A stretch of 64,000 bases of DNA from Citrobacter amalonaticus Y19. Lineage in GTDB: Bacteria > Pseudomonadota > Gammaproteobacteria > Enterobacterales > Enterobacteriaceae. A program made the position numbers and the translations under genes. The notes beneath the pieces are model-generated. The model saw nothing but the letters and a program-made list of their open reading frames with translations. It was not told the origin of the DNA and made no database searches. Below are positions 1 through 8,811 of this stretch, in pieces (the first letter of the stretch is position 1; the number at the start of each line of letters is the position of its first letter). The stretch is taken from NCBI RefSeq assembly GCF_000981805.1, contig NZ_CP011132.1, positions 1,426,001 through 1,490,000 of the forward strand, given 5' to 3'.

Positions 1-1066
1 TCTTCACCACCGGGACATCGAGCCACGGCAGGGTGAAGCCCATCAGCGGGCCGCCCATGATCACCATCTGATCGGCAGAAGGGCAGAAACCCGCATCATT
101 TAGCAGATGTCGCACCGGCGTACCGAGCCTCGCCCAGACGTTGCCCGGATGAGTGACCGCTTCACCGGTGAGGGTCACAACGCGCTCGGTAATCGGTTCG
201 CCGTCAATGACCGCGCGTTTTACCGCATACGCCGTGCCGACGTTTTGCATCAGTACGCCGATGTCGGAAGAACGACCGCCGTGCGGAACTTGTTTTCCGG
301 TCAGGATTTGGGTCAGTTGCTTTGCGCCGCCCGACGGATATTTCGTTGGGATCACGCGCAGCGCAATATCCTGCGCGCCTGCCAGCACCGCACGCAGCAT
401 CGAGATCGCCTGCGGCTTGTTATCTTCGATACCGATGAGGATTTCACGCGGTTGCAGAATATGCGCCAGAATACGGATACCCTCGACGACCTGCGCCGCG
501 CAGTCCTGCATCAGACGATCGTCGGCGGTAATATAGGGTTCACATTCCGCGGCGTTGATGATCAGCGTTTCAATTTTGTCACCGCCGCCCTGCAATTTAT
601 TCCCGGTCGGGAAACCCGCGCCGCCCAGCCCGGCGACGCCGAACTGGTGAATGCGGGCTATCAAGTCTTCTCGACTGTGCGAACGGTAATCCTGCCAGCC
701 TTCACGCTCAATCCAGCGGTCTTCACCGTCGGCATCAATGATCACACTCAGCTCGGCTAATGCTGAAGGGTGCGCCGTCGAGTGGGGCGCAATCGCTACT
801 ACCGTTCCGGAGGTGGGGGCATGAACCGGGAGCATTCTTCCCCATCCACGGGTCAGCGGCTGTCCGCGCAGTACGTGCTGTCCTTCGGCGACGCACAGTT
901 CCCCTTCAGCACCGATATGCTGTTTGAGCGGCATAACGAAACGCTGCGCGAGGGGGACCTGGCGCAGCGGCGTGCCGTTCGACTGGGTTTTCATTTCCGG
1001 CGGATGGATGCCACCGTTGAAATCCCAAATCTTATCTTTTCTGAAAGCAGAGAATAACTTAAGCAT
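1..1066 (-). CDS. rsxC: Electron transport complex subunit RsxC (3' part outside the window)
   Basis: RsxC is a large peripheral subunit of the Rsx (Rnf-like) membrane complex that uses NADH-linked electron flow to keep the SoxR sensor reduced. The first 355 codons are visible, starting MLKLFSAFRKDKIWDF at the ATG whose complement is at 1064-1066, and the frame runs open off the left edge. The visible part covers the N-terminal barrel-like region and the glycine-rich NADH/FMN-binding region (GVAGLGGAGFPTG type). The C-terminal ferredoxin-like cysteines and the repetitive tail lie outside. The start overlaps the end of rsxB by 8 bases, which fits translational coupling in an rsxABC operon. Confidence 0.96.
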   Translation of the reverse strand, partial: MLKLFSAFRKDKIWDFNGGIHPPEMKTQSNGTPLRQVPLAQRFVMPLKQHIGAEGELCVAEGQHVLRGQPLTRGWGRMLPVHAPTSGTVVAIAPHSTAHPSALAELSVIIDADGEDRWIEREGWQDYRSHSREDLIARIHQFGVAGLGGAGFPTGNKLQGGGDKIETLIINAAECEPYITADDRLMQDCAAQVVEGIRILAHILQPREILIGIEDNKPQAISMLRAVLAGAQDIALRVIPTKYPSGGAKQLTQILTGKQVPHGGRSSDIGVLMQNVGTAYAVKRAVIDGEPITERVVTLTGEAVTHPGNVWARLGTPVRHLLNDAGFCPSADQMVIMGGPLMGFTLPWLDVPVVK

Positions 1067-1637
1067 GTTGTTCCACGGGGATAATACGCACGGGGATCGT
1101 ATTCAAATCCCACTTCCAGTTGTCAGGCGTTTCGGCGACCGGACGCAGTTCAATACAGTGAGTCGGGCAGGGGTCAACGCACAGATTGCAGCCCGTGCAC
1201 AAATCGCTCATCACCGTGTGCATGGCGCGCGTTGCGCCAATAATGGCGTCCACCGGACAGGCCTGGATACATTTGGTGCAGCCAATACAGTTGGCTTCAT
1301 CAATCACCGCCAGCATGCGAACCGGCGTAACGTCCTGTTCATCGCCATCAATCGGTTGAGGGTCGACGTTCAGCAGTTCCGCAATTTTCAACATCACCGC
1401 TTCGCCGCCGGGCGCACAGCGGTTAATTTTTTCCCCCTGGCCACCAATCGCTTCCGCGTAAGGTCGACAGCCAGGATAGCCGCATTGCCCACACTGGCTT
1501 TGCGGCAGAATTTCATCAATTTTTTCAACGACAGGATCATCCTCCACCGCGTAACGACGGGAGGCATAACCCAGGATAGCGCCGAACACCAGGCCCAGCA
1601 GGCTCACGGCGGCAACGGCAATCCAGATAGCATTCAT
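1059..1637 (-). CDS. rsxB: Electron transport complex iron-sulfur protein RsxB
   Basis: RsxB is the multi-cluster ferredoxin subunit of the Rsx complex, carrying electrons at the cytoplasmic face of the inner membrane. The 192-residue protein begins with a hydrophobic anchor (residues 3-25). A Cys motif at C49, C52, C57 and C74 follows, then two classical 4Fe-4S motifs at C117/C120/C123/C127 and C147/C150/C153/C157. Length and cysteine spacing match E. coli RsxB. Its first base coincides with the last base of rsxA and its end overlaps rsxC, so all three are probably one message. Confidence 0.97.
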   Translation of the reverse strand: MNAIWIAVAAVSLLGLVFGAILGYASRRYAVEDDPVVEKIDEILPQSQCGQCGYPGCRPYAEAIGGQGEKINRCAPGGEAVMLKIAELLNVDPQPIDGDEQDVTPVRMLAVIDEANCIGCTKCIQACPVDAIIGATRAMHTVMSDLCTGCNLCVDPCPTHCIELRPVAETPDNWKWDLNTIPVRIIPVEQHA

Positions 1638-2218
1638 TACAACTTCACCAAACCACTAAAGCCCATAAAGGCCAGAGACATTAACCCGGCGGTAATCAGC
1701 GCAATGGCGTTACCGCGAAAGGGCGCTGGTACATCCGCGACGGCGAGACGCTCGCGAATCGCCGCAAACAGCACCATCACCAGCGAGAAGCCGACGGCGG
1801 CGGAAAAACCGTACAGCGCCGACTGCAAAAAGTTGTGGCCGAGATTGATATTCAACAGCGCCACACCGAGGACCGCACAGTTGGTGGTGATCAGCGGTAA
1901 GAAGATCCCCAGCAGGCGATAGAGCGCCGGACTGGTTTTACGCACCACCATTTCGGTAAATTGCACCACGACCGCAATAACCAGAATAAAGGCCAGCGTG
2001 CGCAGATAAATGAGATCGAGCGGAATCAGGATCCAGGTGTCAATCAGCCAGGCGCAGATTGAGGCCAGCGTCATCACAAACGTGGTCGCAAGCCCCATCC
2101 CCATCGCGGTTTCCAGTTTTTTGGAAACACCCATAAAGGGGCAAAGACCCAGAAACTTAACCAGTACAAAGTTATTGACCAGTACAGTTCCGACAAACAG
2201 CAGCAGGTAATCAGTCAT
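1637..2218 (-). CDS. rsxA: Electron transport complex membrane subunit RsxA
   Basis: RsxA is an integral inner-membrane subunit of the Rsx complex. The 193-residue product starting MTDYLLLFVGTVLVNNFVL is nearly all hydrophobic, with about six membrane segments, and contains the conserved LGLCPFMG and TTNCAVLG stretches, whose cysteines are characteristic of RnfA/RnfE-type subunits. I chose the ATG at 2216-2218, which gives the family's usual length, over an in-frame start 19 codons upstream that adds a non-conserved tail. It is the first gene of rsxABC. The gap to ydgK is only 76 bases, so the two may be co-transcribed. Confidence 0.96.
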   Translation of the reverse strand: MTDYLLLFVGTVLVNNFVLVKFLGLCPFMGVSKKLETAMGMGLATTFVMTLASICAWLIDTWILIPLDLIYLRTLAFILVIAVVVQFTEMVVRKTSPALYRLLGIFLPLITTNCAVLGVALLNINLGHNFLQSALYGFSAAVGFSLVMVLFAAIRERLAVADVPAPFRGNAIALITAGLMSLAFMGFSGLVKL

Positions 2219-2294
2219 TTTTCGGCCTGAAATAAAAAAGCCGCCTATTATCTGACAATCTACAGCAGGCGACAACAGGTTAACTGTAGGGTTA

Positions 2295-2735
2295 TTACGG
2301 ATTCACAAAGGTGGTTTTCACACGTACAGAGCGCTTGAAATAGGGCACTAACAGCGCCGCCGCCAGCAGTGGAAAAAGCAACTGGCGTACCGCGAGTGCG
2401 TCAGGCACCGGCGAAAAGGCGAAAGCTTTAACCGCCAGTAAGACGGAGACCAGTAGCCAGATAATATAATGTTTCGGGACACTGCGTCTGCGCTTAAAGA
2501 ACGCAATCGTCAACCACAGGGTGTAATACCACATAGCGATTGCGGTGAGAAAAGAGACGCCCCACAACAGCAGATTGCCGGTACTTTGCTCTGCCAGCAT
2601 CGCAAACGTTTTGGGAGAAGCGAGTGCAGTGGCATACAAAAACAGGGCCAGCGACGCACTCAGCAAGGCCACTAAAAGCCAGGCCAGCGGGCCCAGTAAC
2701 CAACCGCCAATGCGCTGTGCCGGTGTTGTGGTCAT
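2295..2735 (-). CDS. ydgK: Inner membrane protein YdgK (DUF2569)
   Basis: This small membrane protein has no established function. The 146-residue sequence has four predicted membrane segments and resembles E. coli YdgK closely, including the central KRRRSVPKHYIIWLL turn and a C-terminal YFKRS...FVNP. It lies directly upstream of rsxA on the same strand. The context suggests membership of the rsx transcription unit, but nothing in the sequence ties it to the redox role. Confidence 0.93.
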   Translation of the reverse strand: MTTTPAQRIGGWLLGPLAWLLVALLSASLALFLYATALASPKTFAMLAEQSTGNLLLWGVSFLTAIAMWYYTLWLTIAFFKRRRSVPKHYIIWLLVSVLLAVKAFAFSPVPDALAVRQLLFPLLAAALLVPYFKRSVRVKTTFVNP

Positions 2736-2813
2736 AAAATCTCCGGAATTGCCATACGTACCGTTCTTTTTGGGGCGGTTATTATAAAGCTTTTACCGGC
2801 AAGCGCTACTTTC

Positions 2814-3029
2814 TTATTGCACGTAACGCCAGACTGATTTCGGTACCTGGCCAACATCAAAAAGACGGCCGCCGGAGACCAGTTCTGCGCGACGGTGATC
2901 GGCAGCGCGATACATATTGATAATGTCCCGCTCATCGGTAAGGGTGTAATGCAGATGGTCAAACAGTTTTTCCAGGCTTTCGAGCGAGCTAATTTTGCGA
3001 AATTTTAATAAATAATCCTGAACAGTCAT
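2814..3029 (-). CDS. cnu: OriC-binding nucleoid-associated protein Cnu (YdgT)
   Basis: Cnu is a 71-residue Hha/YmoA-family protein that binds H-NS or StpA and modulates silencing of horizontally acquired genes; in E. coli it also binds a site in oriC. The whole protein is the conserved helical Hha fold, starting MTVQDYLLKFRKISSLESL and ending VPKSVWRYVQ. It is a single gene with short untranslated flanks. It may help silence AT-rich insertions such as the autotransporter at 46291-48885, but that is inference only. Confidence 0.96.
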   Translation of the reverse strand: MTVQDYLLKFRKISSLESLEKLFDHLHYTLTDERDIINMYRAADHRRAELVSGGRLFDVGQVPKSVWRYVQ

Positions 3030-3282
3030 AAACAGGGATCCCTATTATAAAAATAAAGCCGACGAGTCGTGAACGTAAATAAACCTTTCCGGCGAAAGGA
3101 ACCGGCAGGCAAATGCCAAAAAGTATTTTCTTAAGCGGTGTTTGATGTGTCAGACGACACCAGAGCGAAGGGTAACGCGCTTCGCCATTACTGGCAATAA
3201 GCGCAAAGGCAGGATACCGCACAATCCGCTTTTTCAGATAATTTTACGGCTTTTTCTGCAATTAACATGGGAAAACAGGCCT

Positions 3283-3306
3283 GCCAGGCGACATACGTCG
3301 CCTGGC
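3283..3306 (-). terminator. Rho-independent terminator after blr
   Basis: A perfect 10-bp stem (GCCAGGCGAC/GTCGCCTGGC) with a 4-base ATAC loop lies just beyond the blr stop codon. On the minus strand it is followed by a short T-rich stretch. Confidence 0.7.
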
Positions 3307-3309
3307 ACA

Positions 3310-3447
3310 CTATTTCGGCTGAACCGCGGCGGTCGGTTCGGGAGGTTGATAATTATCGATATGATTAGCGACCCCGAGGAGGACCACAGAGACCGCAAGA
3401 ACCACCCAACCTGTTAATTCAATAAGACGATCGATGACTGACGACAT
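3310..3447 (-). CDS. blr: Small membrane peptide Blr
   Basis: Blr is a single-pass inner-membrane peptide of the division apparatus; its loss in E. coli raises sensitivity to beta-lactams. This copy encodes 45 residues, starting MSSVIDRLIELTGWVVLAV and ending with the conserved HIDNYQPPE and a short tail. One membrane helix spans about residues 12-27. The E. coli peptide is 41 residues and begins MNRLIELTGW, so this start adds four residues. AAGGA lies 13 bases before the ATG, and no ATG aligns with the E. coli start. It sits between cnu and ydgJ, as in E. coli. Confidence 0.88.
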   Translation of the reverse strand: MSSVIDRLIELTGWVVLAVSVVLLGVANHIDNYQPPEPTAAVQPK

Positions 3448-3675
3448 TTGCGTTGATTTATCCTTAAATACAGGCAGCAGATGTTACTTAGCAATAATTA
3501 TCCCGGCAAGTGTTTCGGGAACGATTTCAGCGACTTTATACCGACAAAATGCACGAAAGTGACATTTATTTGACTTAAGTTAAATAACAGCCTTTTTCAC
3601 GGCAGGTGAGTAAACTATTGTGAGTGGTTCATGGATAGTGTGAAATGGTCACAGACTGAAACGAGAGGCATAGAT

Positions 3676-4716
3676 ATGAGTGACAACATCCGTGTAGGAC
3701 TGATTGGCTACGGATACGCCAGTAAAACGTTCCATGCTCCCCTGATTGACGGCACTCCGGGACTGGAACTGGCGGCAGTTTCCAGTAGCGATGCAGCGAA
3801 AGTGAAGGCGGACTGGCCTTCCGTGGCCGTTGTCTCTGAGCCGAAGCATCTGTTTAATGACCCCAATATCGATCTGATCGTCATTCCCACGCCCAACGAT
3901 ACCCACTTCCCGTTGGCCAAAGCGGCGCTGGAAGCGGGCAAACATGTGGTGGTGGATAAGCCTTTTACCGTGACACTGTCACAAGCGCGTGAACTGGATG
4001 CACTGGCGCGCAGCCTGGGACGGGTGCTTTCTGTTTTCCACAATCGTCGCTGGGACAGTGACTTTTTGACCCTGAAAGCGATGCTGGCAGAAGGCGTACT
4101 GGGCGAGGTCGCCTATTTTGAATCGCATTTCGACCGTTTTCGTCCGCAGGTGCGCGACCGCTGGCGTGAGCAAGGTGGGCCGGGGAGCGGTATCTGGTAC
4201 GATCTGGCGCCGCATCTCCTTGATCAGGCGATTAATTTGTTCGGCCTGCCTGTTAGCATGACGGTCGATTTGGCGCAGTTGCGTCCGGGAGCGCAGTCAA
4301 CGGACTATTTCCATGCAACGCTTTCCTATCCACAGCGTCGGGTGATTTTACACGGTACGATGCTGGCGGCTGCGGAATCGGCACGTTACATCGTGCATGG
4401 TTCGCGCGGCAGCTACGTGAAGTACGGTCTGGATCCGCAGGAAGAGCGCCTTAAAAGCGGGGAACGTCTGCCGCAGGAAGACTGGGGCTATGATATGCGT
4501 GACGGCATCGTCACACGCGTTGAAGGTGAAACGCGAGTGGAAGAGACCTGGCTGACCGTGCCGGGGAATTATCCGGCGTACTATGCCGGGATCCGCGACG
4601 CGCTGAATGGTAACGGCGAAAACCCGGTGCCGGCGAGCCAGGCTATCCAGATTATGGAATTGATCGAGCTGGGAATTGAGTCGGCAAAACATCGTTCGAC
4701 GTTATGCCTTGCCTGA
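3676..4716 (+). CDS. ydgJ: Gfo/Idh/MocA-family oxidoreductase YdgJ
   Basis: YdgJ is a probable NAD(P)-dependent oxidoreductase of the Gfo/Idh/MocA family, with substrate unknown. The 346-residue protein has an N-terminal Rossmann fold (VGLIGYGYASKTFHAPL, residues 7-23), the family motif VDKPF near residue 97 and the C-terminal dehydrogenase domain. I chose the ATG at 3676 (MSDNIRVGLIGYGY), the E. coli start, over an in-frame ATG 15 codons upstream. It is monocistronic and converges on add through a shared bidirectional terminator. Confidence 0.95.
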   Translation: MSDNIRVGLIGYGYASKTFHAPLIDGTPGLELAAVSSSDAAKVKADWPSVAVVSEPKHLFNDPNIDLIVIPTPNDTHFPLAKAALEAGKHVVVDKPFTVTLSQARELDALARSLGRVLSVFHNRRWDSDFLTLKAMLAEGVLGEVAYFESHFDRFRPQVRDRWREQGGPGSGIWYDLAPHLLDQAINLFGLPVSMTVDLAQLRPGAQSTDYFHATLSYPQRRVILHGTMLAAAESARYIVHGSRGSYVKYGLDPQEERLKSGERLPQEDWGYDMRDGIVTRVEGETRVEETWLTVPGNYPAYYAGIRDALNGNGENPVPASQAIQIMELIELGIESAKHRSTLCLA

Positions 4717-4723
4717 TGTCTGA

Positions 4724-4750
4724 AAGGCCCGATGAGATTCATCGGGCCTT
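4724..4750. terminator. Bidirectional terminator between ydgJ and add
   Basis: A perfect 12-bp stem (AAGGCCCGATGA/TCATCGGGCCTT) with a 3-base loop sits between the converging ends of ydgJ and add. T-rich tails lie on both sides. Confidence 0.88.
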
Positions 4751-4755
4751 ATTCT

Positions 4756-5757
4756 TTACGCTGTGGCGACTTTATCACGCAGCGCCTGTTTTTCCGCCGC
4801 GCTCAGGAAGGCGCTTTCCAGCCCGTTGATCTGCGCCTGACGAATCTGCTCGCGGCTCAGTCCCGCAGCCGGTGCCGCGACCGTATATTCGTGAATAATA
4901 TCCACGCCCTGGACCGCCGGGTCGTCAGTGTTCAGGCTGGCGAGGACGCCATGCTCCAGGAACGTCTTCAGCGGATGGACGGACAACGACGCCACGGTGC
5001 TGGTCTGAATATTTGACGTCAGACAGGATTCGATACCAATACGCTGTTCGGCGAGGAAGTCCATCAGCGCCGGATCTTCTACCGCTTTGACGCCGTGACC
5101 GATGCGTTCCGCACCCAGTTCGCGAATGGCCTGCCAGATGCTTTCAGGACCGGCGGCCTCACCAGCGTGTACCGTAATATGCCAACCGGAGTCGCGCGCG
5201 CGGTTAAAATGGGACAGGAACAGACTGCCAGGAAAGCCCAGTTCATCACCGGCAAGGTCGAGGGCGATGATCCGATCGCGGTGCGCCAGCAGCGCTTCCA
5301 GTTCCTGCAGGCAGGCGGCTTCACCGAAGGTGCGGCTCATGATGCCAATCAGTTGCGCCTGTACGCCAAAGGTTTTGCAGCCTTCACGCACGCCGTCAAT
5401 AACGGCTTCAACCACGCCAGCGATCGGCAACTGATGCGTCATTGCCATGTAGCCCGGGGAAAAACGCAGCTCAACGTAGTGCAGACCATTACGCGCGGCA
5501 TCTTCGATATTTTCAAAAGCCACACGGCGACAGGCGTCAAGGGAGGCTAAAACCTTTACGCCCCAGTCCAGTTTCGACAGAAAGCTGACGAGATCGGGTT
5601 CTGTGGCTGTCACCTGCACATGCGGGATCAATGCGTCAAGGGTTTGCGCGGGGAGGGCTAAATTGAACTGGCGGCCTAGATCCAGGATGGTTTGTGCGCG
5701 GATGTTACCATCAAGGTGGCGATGTATGTCAGTTAACGGCAGGGAAATATCAATCAT
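4756..5757 (-). CDS. add: Adenosine deaminase
   Basis: Add converts adenosine and deoxyadenosine to inosine and deoxyinosine in purine salvage in the cytoplasm. The 333-residue sequence shows the zinc-binding HRHLDGN motif (H12, H14), the HAGEA motif with a further metal-binding His, ESCLTSN, and the NTDDPAV motif with catalytic and metal-binding Asp residues. I chose the ATG giving MIDISLPLTDIHRHL, as in E. coli; an in-frame ATG four codons upstream is less likely. It is monocistronic and ends at the terminator shared with ydgJ. Confidence 0.97.
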   Translation of the reverse strand: MIDISLPLTDIHRHLDGNIRAQTILDLGRQFNLALPAQTLDALIPHVQVTATEPDLVSFLSKLDWGVKVLASLDACRRVAFENIEDAARNGLHYVELRFSPGYMAMTHQLPIAGVVEAVIDGVREGCKTFGVQAQLIGIMSRTFGEAACLQELEALLAHRDRIIALDLAGDELGFPGSLFLSHFNRARDSGWHITVHAGEAAGPESIWQAIRELGAERIGHGVKAVEDPALMDFLAEQRIGIESCLTSNIQTSTVASLSVHPLKTFLEHGVLASLNTDDPAVQGVDIIHEYTVAAPAAGLSREQIRQAQINGLESAFLSAAEKQALRDKVATA

Positions 5758-5860
5758 GATCGCACTCATTATTCGAATATAAAAGTGCGCTCTATTATAA
5801 AAACAAAAGCAGGGGAAAAGCTATGTTGCGCAATGATTAATTCCATTGCGCAACGGGTTG

Positions 5861-7033
5861 TCAGCGTACTGAACGGATCGCGTTAATTAATCCGTTCACG
5901 CCTTTTTCCAGTTTTGAGCGTGGACAACCGGCATTCAGACGCACAAAACCACACCCTTCATCACCGTAGGTGTAGCCGGGCATAATGGCAACTTTTTCCT
6001 GCTGAATCAGCGCATTCTGCAATGCCCGGTCGTCAACATTCAACGCCCGCAGATCAATCCACGCGAGATAGGTCGATTGGGGTATCTGCCAGTTGAGTTC
6101 AGGAAAGGCGTGGTTCAGCGTATCGGCAATGTAGCGCAGATTATCCCTGAGATACTCCCGCAGCGCATCCAGCCACGGCGCGCCCTGTTCGTAAGCCGCA
6201 ATATGCGCCGTCAACGCCAGTACGGCGGGAGACGACAGGCCATCGCGGCCTTTTAGCGCATTCAGATAAGCATCGCGACTGTCAGCGTCTTCAATCATCC
6301 CGTAAGCGCCGGTCAGCGCCGGAATATTGAAGCTTTTGGAGGCGGAAGTGAACAGCGCCCAACTGTCGCGTGCTACGTTGCTCCATGGGATGTGCGGCTG
6401 TTCGCTCCAGACCATATCCATATGAATCTCATCAGATATCACCCGCACGCCGCGACGCTGGCAGCGCTCCGCCATGGTTTCCAGTTCTTCGCGTGTCCAG
6501 ACTTTCCCGGTTGGGTTATGCGGACTGCACAGCAGCAGAATTTTACTTTCCGGGCGTGCCAGCGCCGCATCCAGTTTCTCCATGTCGCAATGCCAGTCGC
6601 CATTTCGCTGTTCCAGCGCCACCGGCACAACCTGGCGCTCATTACCTTCGATGGCCTTATAAAAGGCATCATAGGCCGGAGTATGGAGCACAACACCGTC
6701 ACCGACAGAAGACCACTGGCGGATGAGTTGCGACACCATATAGATCACGGAAGGGCCATACACCAGCGATCCGGTATCGATTCGCGTGTTGTGACGCCGC
6801 GCAAACCAGTGGGCAACCGCGCTGAGAAACTCATCATTCTTCCAGCGACTGTAGCCCAGCACGCCGTGTGTGAGGCGCTGACTCAGCGCCTCCAGAATGC
6901 AGGGGGCCGTCGCGAAATCCATATCAGAGATGGTAAACGGCAACAGGTCGGCACTGCCAAAGCGGTCAGCCACGTAATCCCATTGCGTGCACCACGTACC
7001 GTGACGGTCGACAACCTGTGAAAAATCAAACAT
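5861..7033 (-). CDS. malY: MalY, PLP-dependent cystathionine beta-lyase and repressor of the maltose activator
   Basis: MalY is a PLP enzyme of the aminotransferase I/II fold with C-S lyase activity; in E. coli it also binds MalT and holds it inactive. The 390-residue protein carries the CSPHNPTG motif (169-176), DEIH (201-204) and the Schiff-base lysine K233 in SASKSFN. It lies 9 bases after malX and is the second gene of the MalI-controlled malXY operon. Length and catalytic residues are those of E. coli MalY. Confidence 0.97.
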   Translation of the reverse strand: MFDFSQVVDRHGTWCTQWDYVADRFGSADLLPFTISDMDFATAPCILEALSQRLTHGVLGYSRWKNDEFLSAVAHWFARRHNTRIDTGSLVYGPSVIYMVSQLIRQWSSVGDGVVLHTPAYDAFYKAIEGNERQVVPVALEQRNGDWHCDMEKLDAALARPESKILLLCSPHNPTGKVWTREELETMAERCQRRGVRVISDEIHMDMVWSEQPHIPWSNVARDSWALFTSASKSFNIPALTGAYGMIEDADSRDAYLNALKGRDGLSSPAVLALTAHIAAYEQGAPWLDALREYLRDNLRYIADTLNHAFPELNWQIPQSTYLAWIDLRALNVDDRALQNALIQQEKVAIMPGYTYGDEGCGFVRLNAGCPRSKLEKGVNGLINAIRSVR

Positions 7034-7042
7034 CGCGTGTCC

Positions 7043-8635
7043 TTATGCCTGAACGGTGTTCATCAGACCTGCCATTTCGTCTTTAACCGACTGGACCTGT
7101 GGGCCAATCACCACCTGTAGATTATGCTGATTCAACTGAACGACGCCAATGGCGCGGTTGTCCTTCAGCGCCTGCACATCGACCCGCGACATATCCTTTA
7201 CAGAAAGACGCAGGCGGGTAATGCAGTTATCCAGACTGACGATGTTATCGGCACCACCCAGCGCGGCCAGAATGGCAGGAACGTTATAACCCGATTTCCC
7301 CGGTGTCCCGGCAACGGCTTTTTCGATCGTACTGGCGATCTCACTGTCGCGACCTGGTGTTTTGAGATTAAAGCGGGTGATAGCGAAGCGGAAGATGGCG
7401 TAATACACCACGAACCAGACTGCCGCCACGACCGGAACCAGATACCACTTGGTGGACAATCCGTGCAGGATCCCAAAGACCACAAAGTCGATAATATTGC
7501 CGTCGGTATTACCGATAGTCACGCCCAGGACCGACATCATGGTAAAGCCCAGACCGGTCAGCAACGCGTGAATGACATAGAGCACCGGTGCGACAAACAG
7601 GAACAGGAACTCCAGCGGTTCAGTCGTGCCACCGACGACGCAGGCAATCAACCCAGAGATCAGCAGTCCTTTGATCTTGTGACGGTTCTCCGGACGTGCG
7701 CAATGGTACATCGCTAACGCAGCCCCCGGCAAGCCGCCGAGGAACGCTGGCATCTTACCCTGTGACAGGAAGCGGGTCGCGCTTTCCGAGAAGCCTTGCG
7801 TGGTCGGGCAACTCAACTGCGCCTGGAAAATGGTCAGTGCGCCACTCACTGAATGACCGCACACTTCCTGGGTGCCACCGGCGTCGGTAAAGCGAATCAG
7901 CGCCACCAGAATGTGATGCAAACCAAACGGCAACAGCAGGCGTTCGCCGGTGCCAAACAGCATCGGACCAAAATCACCCGCGCTGTTAATCATATGGCCC
8001 AGACCGCTGATTCCCATCGCGAAAACCGGCCACACCAGCGGGATCACCAGACCGACCAGACCCATTACCACCGAGGAGACGATAGGGACAAAGCGGGTGC
8101 CGCCGAAGAACGCCAGCGCATCCGGCAGGCGGATGTTATGGAAACGTTCGTGCAGCATCCAGACGATAATACCGGCGATGACCGCGCCGAGGATCCCGGT
8201 ATCGATTGACTGGATGCCGAGAATATTCTGGATATTGTTGGCTTTCAGAACCGCCGCATCGGTGGTTGGCAGGATGCCTTTCGCGGTCAGCCAGAAGTTA
8301 ACGGCGAGGTTCATTACCGCATAACCGACAAAGCCGGCGAACGCCGCAACGCCTTTGTTCTCGCGCGCCAGTCCGAGCGGGATAGCAATACAGAACATTA
8401 CCGGCAGGAAACTAAAGGCGAAGGAGCCCACTTTGCTCATCCAGGTAAAGATGGCCTGCAGTACCGGATTACCCAGTGCCGGAAGCAGGGTGATCACATC
8501 GTGACTGCTTAACGAACTGCCAATCCCGAGCATAATCCCGCAAAACGAAAGCAGCGCCACGGGCAACATAAACGTTTTCCCCAACTGCTGGAAAAACTCC
8601 CACAACGTGATTTTTGGTGTTGTCTTCGCCGTCAT
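7043..8635 (-). CDS. malX: PTS glucose/maltose-type EIICB component MalX
   Basis: MalX is a phosphotransferase permease of the glucose family. In E. coli it can move glucose and maltose by facilitated diffusion, but its physiological substrate is unknown. The 530-residue protein has an EIIC membrane domain to about residue 420 and a C-terminal EIIB domain with the phosphorylated cysteine near residue 471 (SLDNCITRLRL). No EIIA domain is attached, so phosphate must come from EIIA-Glc or a relative. It is the first gene of malXY, transcribed away from malI across the operator region. Confidence 0.96.
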   Translation of the reverse strand: MTAKTTPKITLWEFFQQLGKTFMLPVALLSFCGIMLGIGSSLSSHDVITLLPALGNPVLQAIFTWMSKVGSFAFSFLPVMFCIAIPLGLARENKGVAAFAGFVGYAVMNLAVNFWLTAKGILPTTDAAVLKANNIQNILGIQSIDTGILGAVIAGIIVWMLHERFHNIRLPDALAFFGGTRFVPIVSSVVMGLVGLVIPLVWPVFAMGISGLGHMINSAGDFGPMLFGTGERLLLPFGLHHILVALIRFTDAGGTQEVCGHSVSGALTIFQAQLSCPTTQGFSESATRFLSQGKMPAFLGGLPGAALAMYHCARPENRHKIKGLLISGLIACVVGGTTEPLEFLFLFVAPVLYVIHALLTGLGFTMMSVLGVTIGNTDGNIIDFVVFGILHGLSTKWYLVPVVAAVWFVVYYAIFRFAITRFNLKTPGRDSEIASTIEKAVAGTPGKSGYNVPAILAALGGADNIVSLDNCITRLRLSVKDMSRVDVQALKDNRAIGVVQLNQHNLQVVIGPQVQSVKDEMAGLMNTVQA

Positions 8636-8686
8636 CTAACGACTCCTTGTGCAAATCCATGGGTAATGAGAAAATTTGAGCACGAA

Positions 8687-8702
8687 GATAAAACGTTTTA
8701 CC
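8687..8702. promoter_or_regulatory. MalI operator in front of malX
   Basis: GATAAAACGTTTTACC matches the 16-base palindromic operator recognised by MalI in E. coli except for the last-but-one base. It lies 52 bases upstream of the malX start codon, where it could block initiation of malXY. Confidence 0.85.
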
Positions 8703-8711
8703 ATTTTTTAG

Positions 8712-8727
8712 TGCGGTGAAAGTCACA
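8712..8727. promoter_or_regulatory. Possible CRP site between the two MalI operators
   Basis: TGCGG-N6-TCACA has one perfect and one degenerate CRP half site. In E. coli both malX and malI promoters are CRP-activated, so the position fits, but the left half is weak. Confidence 0.4.
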
Positions 8728-8765
8728 TTATCAGCGGATGATTACGCGTATAAATATAAGTTATA

Positions 8766-8781
8766 GATAAAACGTTTTATC
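8766..8781. promoter_or_regulatory. MalI operator in front of malI
   Basis: GATAAAACGTTTTATC is a perfect 16-base palindrome identical to the MalI operator consensus. It lies about 30 bases upstream of the malI start, as expected for autorepression. Confidence 0.9.
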
Positions 8782-8811
8782 TGTCACATTATCAGGGAGT
8801 CCGGCGTTTTT

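Noticed and set aside
107..1922. Long plus-strand reading frames opposite rsxC, rsxB and rsxA
   Set aside because: They lie antisense to clearly conserved rsx genes and their translations show no domain pattern; they reflect codon bias of the opposite strand.
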